A stretch of DNA of 64,000 nucleotides from Burkholderia cenocepacia (GTDB taxonomy: Bacteria; Pseudomonadota; Gammaproteobacteria; Burkholderiales; Burkholderiaceae), in the NCBI RefSeq assembly GCF_014211915.1, contig NZ_CP060039.1:1612001-1676000 (forward strand), read 5' to 3'. The notes under the pieces are model-generated. The model made no database searches. It was not told the origin of the DNA and saw nothing but the letters and a program-made list of their open reading frames with translations. How positions within the stretch are numbered: position 1 is the first letter of the stretch; the number at the start of each line of letters is the position of its first letter. Shown one piece after another: positions 8,965-17,794 of the stretch. The position numbers were made by a program, and so were the translations under genes.

Positions 8965-10359
8965 TTACCGCGTCCCGATCATCTGCTCGGGGCGCACCCA
9001 TGCATCGAATTCCGCCTCGGTCAGGTAGCCGAGTGCGAGCGCGGCCGCCTTCAGCGTCGTGCCTTCCTTGTGCGCCTTCTTCGCGATCTGCGCGGACTTG
9101 TCGTAGCCGATGTGCGGATTGAGCGCCGTCACGAGCATCAGCGATTCGTTCAGCAACAGGTCGATGCGCGAGCGGTTCGGCTCGATGCCCACCGCGCAGT
9201 GATCGTTGAAGCTCTGCGCGCCGTCGGCGAGCAGCCGCACCGACTGCAGCACGTTGTGCGCGATCATCGGCCGGAACACGTTCAGCTCGAAGTTGCCGCT
9301 CGCGCCGCCGACGTTGACCGCGACGTCGTTGCCGAACACCTGGCAGCACAGCATCGTCACGGCTTCCGACTGCGTCGGGTTCACCTTGCCCGGCATGATC
9401 GAGCTGCCCGGCTCGTTTTCCGGAATCGACAGCTCGCCGAGCCCGCAGCGCGGCCCGCTCGCGAGCCAGCGCACGTCGTTCGCGATCTTCATCAGGCTGG
9501 CCGCGACCGTTTTCAGCGCGCCGTGCGCGAACACCAGCGCGTCGGCGGCCGCCATCACCTCGAACTTGCTCGGCGCCGTCACGAACGGCAGCTTCGCGAG
9601 CCGGCCGATCTCGTCGGCCACGCGCACCGCGAACTCCGGATGCGCGTTCAGCCCCGTGCCGACCGCGGTGCCGCCGAGCGCGAGCTCGTACAGGTGCGGC
9701 AGCGCCGATTCGACGTGACGGATGCCCTGGTCGAGCTGCGCGACGTAGCCGGAGAACTCCTGGCCGAGCGTGAGCGGCGTGGCGTCCTGCAGGTGGGTGC
9801 GGCCGATCTTGACGATGTCGGCAAACGCCTTCGACTTCGCGTCGAGCGTCGCGCGCAGCGTGCGCAGCGCCGGCAGCAGGTGATTGACGATCGCATACGC
9901 GGCCGCGATGTGCATCGCGGTCGGGAACACGTCGTTCGACGACTGGCCGCGGTTCACGTCGTCGTTCGGATGAACCTTGCGCGCTTCGCCGCGCTCGCCG
10001 CCCAGCAGCTCGCTCGCGCGATTCGCGATCACCTCGTTGAGGTTCATGTTGGTCTGCGTGCCGGAGCCGGTCTGCCATACCGCCAGCGGGAATTCGCGCG
10101 GATGCTTGCCGGCGATGATCTCGTCGGCGGCTTCGATGATCGCGTGTGCCTTGTCGTCGGCGAGCACGCCGAGCGACTGGTTGACGGCCGCCGCGGCGCG
10201 CTTGACGATCGCGAGCGCGTGGATCAGCTCGGGTGACTGCTTCTCGGTCGAGATCCGGAAATTCTGCAGCGAGCGCTCGGTCTGCGCGCCCCAGAGCCGG
10301 TCGGCCGGCACGGCGATCTCGCCGAACGTGTCGCGTTCCATCCGAACTGCTTCATTCAT
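8965..10359 (-). CDS. fumC: Class II fumarate hydratase
   Basis: 464 residues, standard for FumC. It interconverts fumarate and malate in the TCA cycle without an iron-sulfur cluster. Signature [11 protein letters not shown] (318-328) carries the catalytic serine loop; THLQD (His189) holds the general-acid region; the substrate-site stretch [10 protein letters not shown] lies at 97-106. The ribosome site CCGGAGGAG precedes the ATG. The MATE gene lies about 190 bp away on the same strand. Confidence 0.96.
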   Translation of the reverse strand: MNEAVRMERDTFGEIAVPADRLWGAQTERSLQNFRISTEKQSPELIHALAIVKRAAAAVNQSLGVLADDKAHAIIEAADEIIAGKHPREFPLAVWQTGSGTQTNMNLNEVIANRASELLGGERGEARKVHPNDDVNRGQSSNDVFPTAMHIAAAYAIVNHLLPALRTLRATLDAKSKAFADIVKIGRTHLQDATPLTLGQEFSGYVAQLDQGIRHVESALPHLYELALGGTAVGTGLNAHPEFAVRVADEIGRLAKLPFVTAPSKFEVMAAADALVFAHGALKTVAASLMKIANDVRWLASGPRCGLGELSIPENEPGSSIMPGKVNPTQSEAVTMLCCQVFGNDVAVNVGGASGNFELNVFRPMIAHNVLQSVRLLADGAQSFNDHCAVGIEPNRSRIDLLLNESLMLVTALNPHIGYDKSAQIAKKAHKEGTTLKAAALALGYLTEAEFDAWVRPEQMIGTR

Positions 10360-10553
10360 GATGCACTCCTCCGGGAAAGGGGAAAGGCCGCGCGTCGTCG
10401 CGCGGCGTCAGGCGTAATCAGACGTATCGTGAGGCAGTCGCGCCGCTAGCGCGGCGTCTCGAGGGGTTCAACCGATAAGCATAGCGCCGGTCGCGATTTT
10501 GCGTCGTGTCGCGCCTGGGGGCGGCGCAAGCTCGTGACGAGCGTAACCAGCCC

Positions 10554-11942
10554 CTAGCGGGCCGTCGCGATCAGCGAAGTGGTCTTGCGGTGAAAGCGCC
10601 AGGCCATCAGCGCGGCGACGCTCGCGAGCCCGGCCGCGAGCCCCCACCACAGGCCGCGCGCGCCGAGGCCCGCGTGGAACGCGAACCAGTAGCCGGTCGG
10701 GAAGCCGATGCCCCAGTAGCCGAAGGTCGCGGCGAGCATCGGGATACGCGTGTCCTTCAGGCCGCGCAGCGCACCCGACGCGACGGTCTGCATGCCGTCG
10801 ACGATCTGGAACACCGCGGCGATGCCGAGCAGCGACGCGGCGAGCGATACCGTGGCCGCGTTGGCCGGATCGTCGAGATGCAGGTACAGGCCGACGATCG
10901 TGTGCGGCGCGACGATCATCACGAGGCCCGACAGCGACATGAAGCCGACGCCGAGCGCCAGCGCGACGAAGCCCGCGTGCCGCGCGGCGACGGGCGAGCC
11001 CGCGCCGATCCAGTAGCCGACGCGCACGTTGGCTGCCTGGCCGATCGCAAGCGGCACCATGAACGACACCGACGCGACGTTCAGCGCGATCTGGTGCGCG
11101 GCGAGCGACGTCGCGCCCAGCACGCCGACCGTGAGGCCGGTGGCGAGGAACAGCGTCGATTCGACCCCGTACGTGATCGCCACCGGCCAGCCGACGCCGA
11201 TCAGCTCGCCCATCACGGGCAGCTTCGGGCGCGCGGCGGTCACGAAATGGCGGAAGCGCTGCCGGCCGTGCAGCAGCCAGATGAGGGCGAGCGCGGTGAG
11301 CCAGATCGTGATCGACGTCGCGACGGCCGAGCCGAGAAAGCCCAAGCGCGGCAGCCCGAATGCGCCGTGGATCAGCCCGTAGTTCAGCACGCCGTTCACG
11401 CCAACGCCGCCGATCGACACCCACAGGAGGCGGCGCGCGGCGCCGATCGCGGGCAGGAACGCGCGCATCAGCCCGACGCCGATCAGGCTGCCGAGCGCCG
11501 CGTAGCGCAGGATGCCCGTGTATTCGCCGACGTGATGCGCGAGCAGCGGCGGCTCGTGGAACATCAGCAGGATCGGTTCGGCCAGCGACAGCGCGACGAT
11601 TGCCGGAATCGCGAGCAGCACGGACAGCGCGAAGCCCGTCCAGTAGATGTGCGGCACGCGATCCTCGGCCTGCGCGCCGCGCGCGTGCGCGACGCTCACG
11701 CTGACCGACGACAGCACGCCTTGCAGGATCGTCACGATCACGAAGAAGAAGTTCGCGCCGAGCCCGCCTGCCGCGAGCGAATCGGGGCCGAGCGAACCGA
11801 GCAGCACCGTGTCGGTGACGCTCATCGCCATCTGGGAGAGTTGCGCGATCGCGAGCGGTGCGGCGAGGCGCGCGGTATCGGCGGCATGACTGGACAGGGA
11901 CGGCGGCGCGGCGGCCGTCCGCGTAAGACCGGAATGCGACAT
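10554..11942 (-). CDS. MATE-family multidrug efflux transporter (NorM-like)
   Basis: 462 residues with about 12 hydrophobic segments arranged as two homologous halves. Early PLAIAQLSQMAMSVTDTVLLG and GGLGANFFFVIVTILQG match the MATE N-terminal signature. These inner-membrane proteins export cationic drugs or metabolites using a Na+ or H+ gradient; the substrate here is unknown. It ends about 190 bp before the fumC start, too far to claim an operon. Confidence 0.9.
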   Translation of the reverse strand: MSHSGLTRTAAAPPSLSSHAADTARLAAPLAIAQLSQMAMSVTDTVLLGSLGPDSLAAGGLGANFFFVIVTILQGVLSSVSVSVAHARGAQAEDRVPHIYWTGFALSVLLAIPAIVALSLAEPILLMFHEPPLLAHHVGEYTGILRYAALGSLIGVGLMRAFLPAIGAARRLLWVSIGGVGVNGVLNYGLIHGAFGLPRLGFLGSAVATSITIWLTALALIWLLHGRQRFRHFVTAARPKLPVMGELIGVGWPVAITYGVESTLFLATGLTVGVLGATSLAAHQIALNVASVSFMVPLAIGQAANVRVGYWIGAGSPVAARHAGFVALALGVGFMSLSGLVMIVAPHTIVGLYLHLDDPANAATVSLAASLLGIAAVFQIVDGMQTVASGALRGLKDTRIPMLAATFGYWGIGFPTGYWFAFHAGLGARGLWWGLAAGLASVAALMAWRFHRKTTSLIATAR

Positions 11943-12080
11943 GGAATGGGCGCTCGCGCGGGTGCGGGCCCGCGCTATATGTATTTATTTTGAGAGACGG
12001 CTAGCTTACGGCTTTATTCGTACCGTGTCGAACGCGTGCGCCGATGGCCATGTCGCGGGCAGGGGGAACCCCGGCGGGCG

Positions 12081-12299
12081 CTACGCCTCGCGTACCGCGA
12101 TGCGCGTGTCGCCGAGCAGCACGACCTGGCCCGCGCGAATCTTGCAGGTCTTGCGCAGCTCGACCGCGCCGTCCACTTTCACGGCGCCGGACGCGACGAT
12201 CAGCTTCGCGGTGCCGCCGCTGTCCGCGAGGCCGGTGATCTTGAGAAGGTTGTGCAGCTCGACGTATTCGCCGGTCAGCGTGAAATCCAGATTGGGCAT
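12081..12299 (-). CDS. RNA-binding S4-domain protein (YbcJ-like)
   Basis: 72 residues forming a single S4 domain: FTLTGEYVELHNLLKITGLADSGGTAKLIV followed by GAVKVDGAVELRKTCKIRAGQVV. This matches the small YbcJ-type proteins, thought to bind structured RNA such as rRNA. The start ATG at 12299 matches the family length; the frame runs upstream without similarity. Confidence 0.85.
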   Translation of the reverse strand: MPNLDFTLTGEYVELHNLLKITGLADSGGTAKLIVASGAVKVDGAVELRKTCKIRAGQVVLLGDTRIAVREA

Positions 12300-12565
12300 G
12301 ACGAGGAAGGTGCGCGACGCGCGGGAGGAAACGCTCCGCATCATACGGCACCGGGGCCGGCACGCGAGCGCGGGCGGCCGGCGCACGTTGTAAAGGACTG
12401 TGAGCGATTCGTCAGCAAATGAAACGGTGGGTAACAGTCTGAGAGATTCGCGAACCGGCCGCGCGGGCCGCGGGTCTTCTGTCGTACCTGTTGCGTGTTG
12501 CGGCGGGGAACGCGACGGACCGCATCGCTGCGGACCGGACGCACAACTTCTTGAGGAGAATTGCC

Positions 12566-12967
12566 ATGTCCAAGATTCGTACGATGCTGATCGGTGCCGC
12601 GCTGACGGCGTTCGCCACTTCGGCCGCATTCGCCCAGACGGGCACGACGGCGCAAGGCGCGGCCGGTGCCGGCGTGCAGGCGCAGACGCCGGCCGCTGGT
12701 GCCGGTGCAGGCGTGCAGGGTGGTGCCGGCGCGAACGCGTCGGGCAATGCGGCGGGCGGTGCGACCGATGCGGTCGGCGCGGCAGCCGATGGCGCGAAGG
12801 ATACGACGTCGTCGGCCGTCCATTCGACCAAGAAGCATACGAAGCATGCGGCGAAGTCGGCCAAGAGCCATGCGGGTTCGGCCAAGGCGAAGGCCGACGA
12901 CGCGACCGAAGGCGGCGCATCGGTCGGCGCGCAGGGCGGTGCATCGGCCCAGGGCGCCACGCAGTAA
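12566..12967 (+). CDS. Exported Ala/Gly-rich low-complexity protein
   Basis: 133 residues: signal peptide MSKIRTMLIGAALTAFATSA with cleavage near AAFAQ, then an Ala/Gly/Gln-rich stretch and a Lys/His-rich segment (HSTKKHTKHAAKSAKSH) near residues 88-110. GAGGAG sits 7 bases before the ATG, so this start is preferred over an upstream in-frame one. The basic patch could bind polyanions or metals, which is speculation; no domain is recognised. Confidence 0.72.
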   Translation: MSKIRTMLIGAALTAFATSAAFAQTGTTAQGAAGAGVQAQTPAAGAGAGVQGGAGANASGNAAGGATDAVGAAADGAKDTTSSAVHSTKKHTKHAAKSAKSHAGSAKAKADDATEGGASVGAQGGASAQGATQ

Positions 12968-13033
12968 GCGGTGCCCGGGGCTTGTCGCGACGCTCGTCTT
13001 CGGACGGCGCGTCGCGACGGGCGATCGTCCGGC

Positions 13034-13067
13034 GGCCCGGTTCGCTCCGCGCGAACCGGGCCATTTT
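13034..13067 (+). terminator. Intrinsic terminator
   Basis: GGCCCGGTTCG and CGAACCGGGCC form an 11-bp stem with a 7-base loop, followed by ATTTT. It follows the exported Ala/Gly-rich gene and faces the converging gene at 13099. Confidence 0.75.
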
Positions 13068-13098
13068 CATCAGGTGATGCGTTCAGCGGGACGCGCGC

Positions 13099-13875
13099 TT
13101 ACGGCCGGCGCTGCCCTTGTCCCTGCCCCTGCGGCGGCCGCACGGCAGCAGGGGTGAACACGCTGCGCAGCCACGCGGCGAGCCGCGCGAAGACGTCATA
13201 CGGTTCCTCGACGAAGATCTCCGGCTTCAGCAGCCGCAGGTATTCCATGATCTGCTGCGCTTCCTGCTTCTGGAACGAGCCGTGCGCGAGCCCGAGCCGC
13301 AGCAGTCCGCGCAATTCGCCGAGCTTGTCGCGGGCAATGCTGCCGACGCTCATCTCGCACGCGAGCTTGGCCTCGTAGATCCGCTGTCGCAGCGATTCCG
13401 CGAGCCGCCACGCAGGCGTCTGCATCAGTTCCTCGAGCGTCTGGATGTCCTGCGCGGCGCCCTTGATCTGCGACGCGAGCGGGTCGATCAGCGACGCATC
13501 GCCCTGCGCTTCGGCGACGATCGCCTTCGCCCAGTCGCGGCACGCCTTCGCGAGTTCGTCGGGCGTCCATTCGGAGCGCGACGCGAAGCCGAAGCCGAAT
13601 TCGCCGGCCTGCCGCATCAGGATCGCGACGACGTCCGGAAATTCCTTGTCGAGCGTGCGCTTGGCCCACGCGTACTGGCCGCCCTGCAGCATCCGCTGCA
13701 CGGCGTGCTCGGTGAGCGGCACCATGTTGTCGAGCAGCTTGGCGCGCAGGAAATCCTCGAACGACGGCGTCGCGAATTGCGGGTCGAGTTTCAGCGACAC
13801 GCGGACGAACGCGTCGTAGTCCTTGCGCAGGGACTCGAGCGTGTCGTCCTTGAGGGAAAGGGTGATCTGGCCCAT
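13099..13875 (-). CDS. Conserved hypothetical protein, helical
   Basis: 258 residues, no signal peptide, no membrane span. Largely alpha-helical by composition, with an N-terminal ITLSLKDDTLESLRKDYDAFV segment resembling a ribbon-helix-helix or coiled start, Trp-containing helices in the middle, and a Pro/Gln/Gly-rich last 15 residues. I do not recognise the family. It stands between converging and independent genes, so context says little. Codon usage matches its neighbours. The ATG at 13875 is used; the frame is open further upstream in low-complexity sequence. Confidence 0.75.
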   Translation of the reverse strand: MGQITLSLKDDTLESLRKDYDAFVRVSLKLDPQFATPSFEDFLRAKLLDNMVPLTEHAVQRMLQGGQYAWAKRTLDKEFPDVVAILMRQAGEFGFGFASRSEWTPDELAKACRDWAKAIVAEAQGDASLIDPLASQIKGAAQDIQTLEELMQTPAWRLAESLRQRIYEAKLACEMSVGSIARDKLGELRGLLRLGLAHGSFQKQEAQQIMEYLRLLKPEIFVEEPYDVFARLAAWLRSVFTPAAVRPPQGQGQGQRRP

Positions 13876-14035
13876 GAATCGTCTCGATGGGGGCCCGCGC
13901 AAGCCGGCGTCGGCACGGCGCACCGGGGCGGGCGCAGCGTCGACTGACCGGTGCGCGCCGGGGCCGGTGGCGGGTCTTCCTCTCCTATATCGGCGCACCG
14001 GGCGGAAACTTGAGCGCGCGATATGGAGCGTGCGC

Positions 14036-14374
14036 TCAGGTAGCCGGCCAGTGCGGGAGGACGGCCCCTTGCCACACGAAGAACACCACGAGCCCGGCCG
14101 CGATCGTCACGAGCGGGCGGCGGGTCGCGGCCGACACGAGCACGGCCGCGAGTGCGCCGACGAGCTGCGGATTGCGCCAGGTCAGCTCGGCCGTGCCGCC
14201 GTGCGGCGAGACGGTCATCGGCACGATGATCGCGGTCAGCACGGTGACCGGCACGAAGGCGAGCGCGGTCCGCACGAGCGGCGGGAACGTCAGCCGCTCG
14301 CCGAACAGGAACAGCGTCGAGCGGATCGCATACGTGATGACGGCCATCCCGAGGATCAACAGCGCGTAGCTCAC
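14036..14374 (-). CDS. azlD: Branched-chain amino acid exporter small subunit AzlD
   Basis: 112 residues with about four membrane spans (YALLILGMAVITYAIRSTLF, VRTALAFVPVTVLTAIIVPM, LVGALAAVLVSA, LVTIAAGLVVFFVWQ). AzlD pairs with AzlC to export branched-chain amino acids. The GTG start overlaps the azlC stop (GTGA), indicating translational coupling. Confidence 0.88.
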   Translation of the reverse strand: MSYALLILGMAVITYAIRSTLFLFGERLTFPPLVRTALAFVPVTVLTAIIVPMTVSPHGGTAELTWRNPQLVGALAAVLVSAATRRPLVTIAAGLVVFFVWQGAVLPHWPAT

Positions 14375-15138
14375 GATGCGGCCCCCGAACGAGCGTTGGC
14401 GTGCGTGCGATCGTGCCGCAGCGTGAGCACGACGCCGATCGCGACGCCGGCGGCGACCGCGCCGAGCAGCCCGAGCTTGTACGGCCAGCCCTGCCAGAAG
14501 TACGCGAGCGTGCCCGCCGTGGCGGCCGCCGCGAAGTAGCGCAGCGTGCCGAGCTGCGGGACGACGATCGCGATGAAGGTCGCTGCCATCGCGAAATCGA
14601 GGCCGAGCGACTGCAGGCCCGGGAACGCCGCGCCGAAGCCGATGCCCGCGAGCGTCCAGACCTGCCAGTTCAGGTACATCGCGAGCCCGGAGCCGAAAAA
14701 GTAGTGGGGGCCGATCGTACCGGGCGGGTAGTGCCGGTAGTGGCCGTAGGCGACCGCGAACACCTCGTCGGTCATCAACGCGCCGAGCGTCGCGCGCCAG
14801 CGCAGCGGCAGGTGGGCGACATAGGGCGCGAGCGTCGCGCTGTACAGCAGGTGGCGCAGGTTCACGATCAGCGTCGTGGCGAGCACGACGACGAAACTGG
14901 CGCTGCCGGCGATCAGGCCGAGCGCGATGAATTGCGCGGAGCCCGCGAACACGGCAAGCGACATCAGTGCGCCGTGCCACGCGGCGAGCGGACCGCCGCC
15001 GACGAGCGTGCCGAATATCACGCCGAACGGCGCGGCGCCGATCATCATCGGGATCGTGTCGCGCGCGCCATCGAGCCATTCGTTGAGCGGGCGGCGCGGG
15101 GGTGATGCGGGTGTCTTGTTCAAGAAGCGCTCCTCCAT
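14371..15138 (-). CDS. azlC: Branched-chain amino acid exporter large subunit AzlC
   Basis: About 255 residues, multi-pass membrane protein: ARDTIPMMIGAAPFGVIFGTLVG near the N terminus is the AzlC signature, followed by SAQFIALGLI and NLRHLLYSATLAPY. It is the main pore subunit for branched-chain amino acid export. The ATG at 15138 has no ribosome site before it; GGAGGAG directly after it is 7 bases before a TTG at 15123, which may be the true start. The adjacent AraC gene on the same strand is a likely regulator. Confidence 0.9.
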   Translation of the reverse strand: MEERFLNKTPASPPRRPLNEWLDGARDTIPMMIGAAPFGVIFGTLVGGGPLAAWHGALMSLAVFAGSAQFIALGLIAGSASFVVVLATTLIVNLRHLLYSATLAPYVAHLPLRWRATLGALMTDEVFAVAYGHYRHYPPGTIGPHYFFGSGLAMYLNWQVWTLAGIGFGAAFPGLQSLGLDFAMAATFIAIVVPQLGTLRYFAAAATAGTLAYFWQGWPYKLGLLGAVAAGVAIGVVLTLRHDRTHANARSGAAS

Positions 15139-15264
15139 GAGCGGGAGGATAGCGGGCCGGCGGCGAGCCGGCTTGTATGTTCTTGCGCCCGCCGGAGCGG
15201 GGCCGGTGCTCACGTGCCGGCCGGCACGGATCACGGCGCGACCGACGATGGCGGGAAGCCGGCG

Positions 15265-16185
15265 TCAGCTTGCCTGCCAGCGCCCGGGCGGCACGCCGAA
15301 CATCCGTTTGAAATGCCGCGTGAAGTGACTCTGGTCGACGAAGCCGCTGGCCGCGGCGACATCGGCGACCGGCACGCCCGCGCGCAACGGCGCCAGCGCG
15401 CGCTGCAGCCGCAGCTGGTTGCGCCACGCATGCGGCGGCATGCCGGTCGTACGTGTGAACAGGCGCGCCGCGTGAAATGGCGACAGGCCGACCGTCTGCG
15501 CGACGTCGTCGAGCGTCACCGTGCACGTCAGGTCGGCAGCGAGCCGCTCGCGCATCGCGTCGACGCGTGGCTCGTCGGCCGCGAGCGGCGCCGGTTGCGG
15601 CCGCACGTCGGCGTGGCGCACGATCAGCGTCGACAGCGCGTCGAGCATCGCGGTTTCGGCGGCGAGCGGATCGTAGATGCGCGGCGCGCCGGTGGCCGAA
15701 TCGCCGGCCGCCGGATCGCCGGCCGGCTGTCCGGGCGCATCGGCCTGCGACGACAGCGCGCGCTCGCTGCCGGCTTCCAGCATCCGGTGCGCGAGCGTGA
15801 GCCGGGCCGCGAGATCGGCGTCGCGGATCACGTCGGGGGCAAACCAGGGCGCATCCTGCGGGCGGCCCGCGATCGTACTCGCGAGCTCGTGGATGAATTC
15901 GACCGGCATGTAGCTGACGCGATAGCACCAGCCTTCGTCGGCGGCACGCGAGCCCGTATGCACTTCACCGGGATTGATCACGGGCACGGTGCCCGTTTCG
16001 GCGACGTAGCCGGTGCCGCGATAGGTAAAGCGTTCCGCGCCTTCGAGAATCACGGGGATCGTGTACGCGTCGTGCCAGTGGGGCGCGAACGCGTGATCGC
16101 GATAGGTGGCCGTGAGCAGATCCGCGTCCGGCACGAGCGGCGTACGCCAGTAGCGTGCGGAATCGGGGAGGCGGGTGGTGGACAT
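15265..16185 (-). CDS. AraC-family transcriptional regulator
   Basis: 306 residues. An N-terminal cupin-like AraC-binding domain (about 20-110: FAPHWHDAYTIPVILEGAERF, VINPGEVHTG) and a C-terminal double helix-turn-helix (about 205-303: VTLDDVAQTVGLSPFHAARLF and VADVAAASGFVDQSHFTRHFKR). An Ala/Gly/Asp-rich linker separates them. AraC genes of this type commonly sit beside azlCD, which supports control of amino acid export. The start is the ATG at 16185; the frame extends upstream without similarity. Confidence 0.88.
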   Translation of the reverse strand: MSTTRLPDSARYWRTPLVPDADLLTATYRDHAFAPHWHDAYTIPVILEGAERFTYRGTGYVAETGTVPVINPGEVHTGSRAADEGWCYRVSYMPVEFIHELASTIAGRPQDAPWFAPDVIRDADLAARLTLAHRMLEAGSERALSSQADAPGQPAGDPAAGDSATGAPRIYDPLAAETAMLDALSTLIVRHADVRPQPAPLAADEPRVDAMRERLAADLTCTVTLDDVAQTVGLSPFHAARLFTRTTGMPPHAWRNQLRLQRALAPLRAGVPVADVAAASGFVDQSHFTRHFKRMFGVPPGRWQAS

Positions 16186-16244
16186 GATCGGGCGCGAGCG
16201 GTCGAACCGACAGTGTATCGCTCGCGCGCCCGGCGGGTGCGGCC

Positions 16245-16730
16245 TTACTTGACCGGAATCGTCGTGCCGGCCGGCATCGGCACCGCGGTGACGGCGTTCT
16301 TCGGGCTGCCGCTGACGATGCGGTCGCTGTAGGTCAGATAGACGATCGTGTTGCGTTTCTTGTCGACCACGCGCACGACGTGCAGCGTCTTGAAGATGAA
16401 CGACATGCGTTCGCTGAAGACGTCGGCCTGCTGCTTGACCGGTTCCTTGAAGCTGATCGGGCCGACCTGCCGGCACGCGATCGACGCTTCGCTGGGGTCC
16501 TCGGCCACGCCGAGCGTGCCCTTGATCCCGCCGGTGCGGGCGCGCGACACGTAGCAGGTCACGCCGGTCACGACCGGATCGTCATAGGCCTCGACGACCA
16601 CGCGGTCGGAACCCGTGACGCGGAAATGGGTGTTGACGCTGCCGACTTCCTCCGCATGCGCGAACGGTGCCGCGGCGAAGGCGGAGAGCAGGAGGGCGAG
16701 GGGCGCGGAGCGCAGGAGACGATGCTTCAT
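16245..16730 (-). CDS. creA: CreA-family periplasmic protein
   Basis: 161 residues, signal peptide MKHRLLRSAPLALLLSAFAA cleaved near AHAEE. The mature part shows the CreA pattern: VVEAYDDPVVTGVTCYVSRARTGG, then EDPSEASIACRQVGPI, KEPVKQQADVFSERMSFIFK and a C-terminal YLTYSDRIVSGSPKNAVTAVP. The two cysteines in the first half are conserved in the family. The biochemical role of CreA is not established. Confidence 0.93.
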   Translation of the reverse strand: MKHRLLRSAPLALLLSAFAAAPFAHAEEVGSVNTHFRVTGSDRVVVEAYDDPVVTGVTCYVSRARTGGIKGTLGVAEDPSEASIACRQVGPISFKEPVKQQADVFSERMSFIFKTLHVVRVVDKKRNTIVYLTYSDRIVSGSPKNAVTAVPMPAGTTIPVK

Positions 16731-16824
16731 CGACGGAACCGGATGCGAATGCGGGACAGAGACTCTAGCATGCGCATGACCGGGCCACGAAAAGCAGAAA
16801 GACGGAACGGTGGCCGGAAAAACA

Positions 16825-16850
16825 AAAGGCCCGTCGCATGACGGGCCTTT
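16825..16850 (-). terminator. Terminator after the tRNA-Asn pair
   Basis: AAAGGCCCGT / ACGGGCCTTT stem with a GC-ATG loop; on the minus strand it is followed by T-rich sequence. It lies just downstream of the second-transcribed tRNA-Asn. Confidence 0.75.
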
Positions 16851-16857
16851 CGCTATT

Positions 16858-16933
16858 TGGCTCCCCGACCTGGGCTCGAACCAGGGACCTACGGATTAAC
16901 AGTCCGGCGCTCTACCGACTGAGCTATCGGGAA
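16858..16933 (-). tRNA. tRNA-Asn(GTT), copy with a variant acceptor stem
   Basis: 76 bases including an encoded CCA. Anticodon GTT in the loop CTGTTAATC, standard D-arm and T-arm. Identical to the copy at 17005-17080 except at the 5' end: TTCCCGA instead of TCCCCGA, which replaces the second acceptor pair C-G with a U-G wobble. It could be a real variant or a missing G in the run at 16929-16931. Confidence 0.93.
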
Positions 16934-16966
16934 TAAATCGGTACATCTGCGTGCTGTGTTTTCCAA

Positions 16967-16993
16967 CAAAAAACCCGTCCACTTTCAACGGGC
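16967..16993 (-). terminator. Terminator-like hairpin between the two tRNA-Asn genes
   Basis: On the minus strand CCCGT-TGAAAGTGG-ACGGG is followed by six T. It lies between the two copies, so the downstream copy may depend on readthrough or its own promoter. Confidence 0.6.
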
Positions 16994-17004
16994 TTTTGCG
17001 TTTT

Positions 17005-17080
17005 TGGCTCCCCGACCTGGGCTCGAACCAGGGACCTACGGATTAACAGTCCGGCGCTCTACCGACTGAGCTATCGGGGA
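17005..17080 (-). tRNA. tRNA-Asn(GTT)
   Basis: 76 bases with encoded CCA, anticodon GTT, canonical TCCCCGA/TCGGGGA acceptor stem. It is the promoter-proximal copy of the pair. Confidence 0.97.
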
Positions 17081-17107
17081 ACAAACAAGCAACAGCAGAG
17101 AAACGAG

Positions 17108-17136
17108 ATTGTATGGAGTGTTCGCTAACCTGTCAA
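17108..17136 (-). promoter_or_regulatory. Sigma-70 promoter for tRNA-Asn genes
   Basis: On the minus strand TTGACA (17136-17131), a 17-bp spacer and TACAAT (17113-17108). Both boxes match or nearly match consensus, with the tRNA starting 28 bases downstream of the -10 box. Confidence 0.85.
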
Positions 17137-17182
17137 CACTTTGGGGCCGCGGCGCATAAAATTTTTTGCGGCCGCCGCGCGA

Positions 17183-17506
17183 TCAGCGCTCGAGCAGGTG
17201 CAGCTTGTCCTGCACGTCCTTCCACTCGTCCGCGTCGGCCGGCGCCGGCTTGGTCTTCGTGATCGACGGCCAATTCTTCGCCAGCTCGGCATTCAGCTCG
17301 GTGAACTGCTGCTGGTCGCCCGGAACGTCTTCTTCGGCATAGATCGCATTGGTCGGGCATTCGGCGACGCACACGGCGCAGTCGATGCACTCGTCCGGAT
17401 CGATGGCGAGAAAGTTGGGACCTTCACGGAAGCAATCCACCGGGCACACATCCACGCAATCCGTGTATTTGCACTTGATGCAGCCTTCGGTCACAACGTG
17501 AGTCAT
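17183..17506 (-). CDS. fdxA: Seven-iron ferredoxin FdxA
   Basis: 107 residues. Two cluster motifs: [17 protein letters not shown] (3Fe-4S plus one ligand of the other cluster) and [12 protein letters not shown] (4Fe-4S). The C-terminal extension ([20 protein letters not shown]) is typical of the 7Fe FdxA class, a cytoplasmic low-potential electron carrier. GGAG lies before the ATG at 17506; an in-frame upstream extension lacks similarity. Confidence 0.95.
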   Translation of the reverse strand: MTHVVTEGCIKCKYTDCVDVCPVDCFREGPNFLAIDPDECIDCAVCVAECPTNAIYAEEDVPGDQQQFTELNAELAKNWPSITKTKPAPADADEWKDVQDKLHLLER

Positions 17507-17794
17507 TAAAACGCTCCTGCTTGGCGGTATATATGGGGTGGCGTTTGCGCCAAAAGCGGCATTGTAACTGAAGCGCAAAACCCGCATGACGAGGTCGGCT
17601 ATCCGGCTTATATCGTTTCGTGATTAGTTTATGGGATGTGCAAGACGGGTACGCGCACGTCGGGCGCCGGCACGATGCGGCAAGGCGGCGGGGCGGTTTC
17701 ACGATGGTCCGTCCCGCATTCGGGTAACATGACCGACAGACCGGGCGGCGCGCGGTGCGCCGGGGCCGGTCACGATATTGGCGCTGCCGTCATC

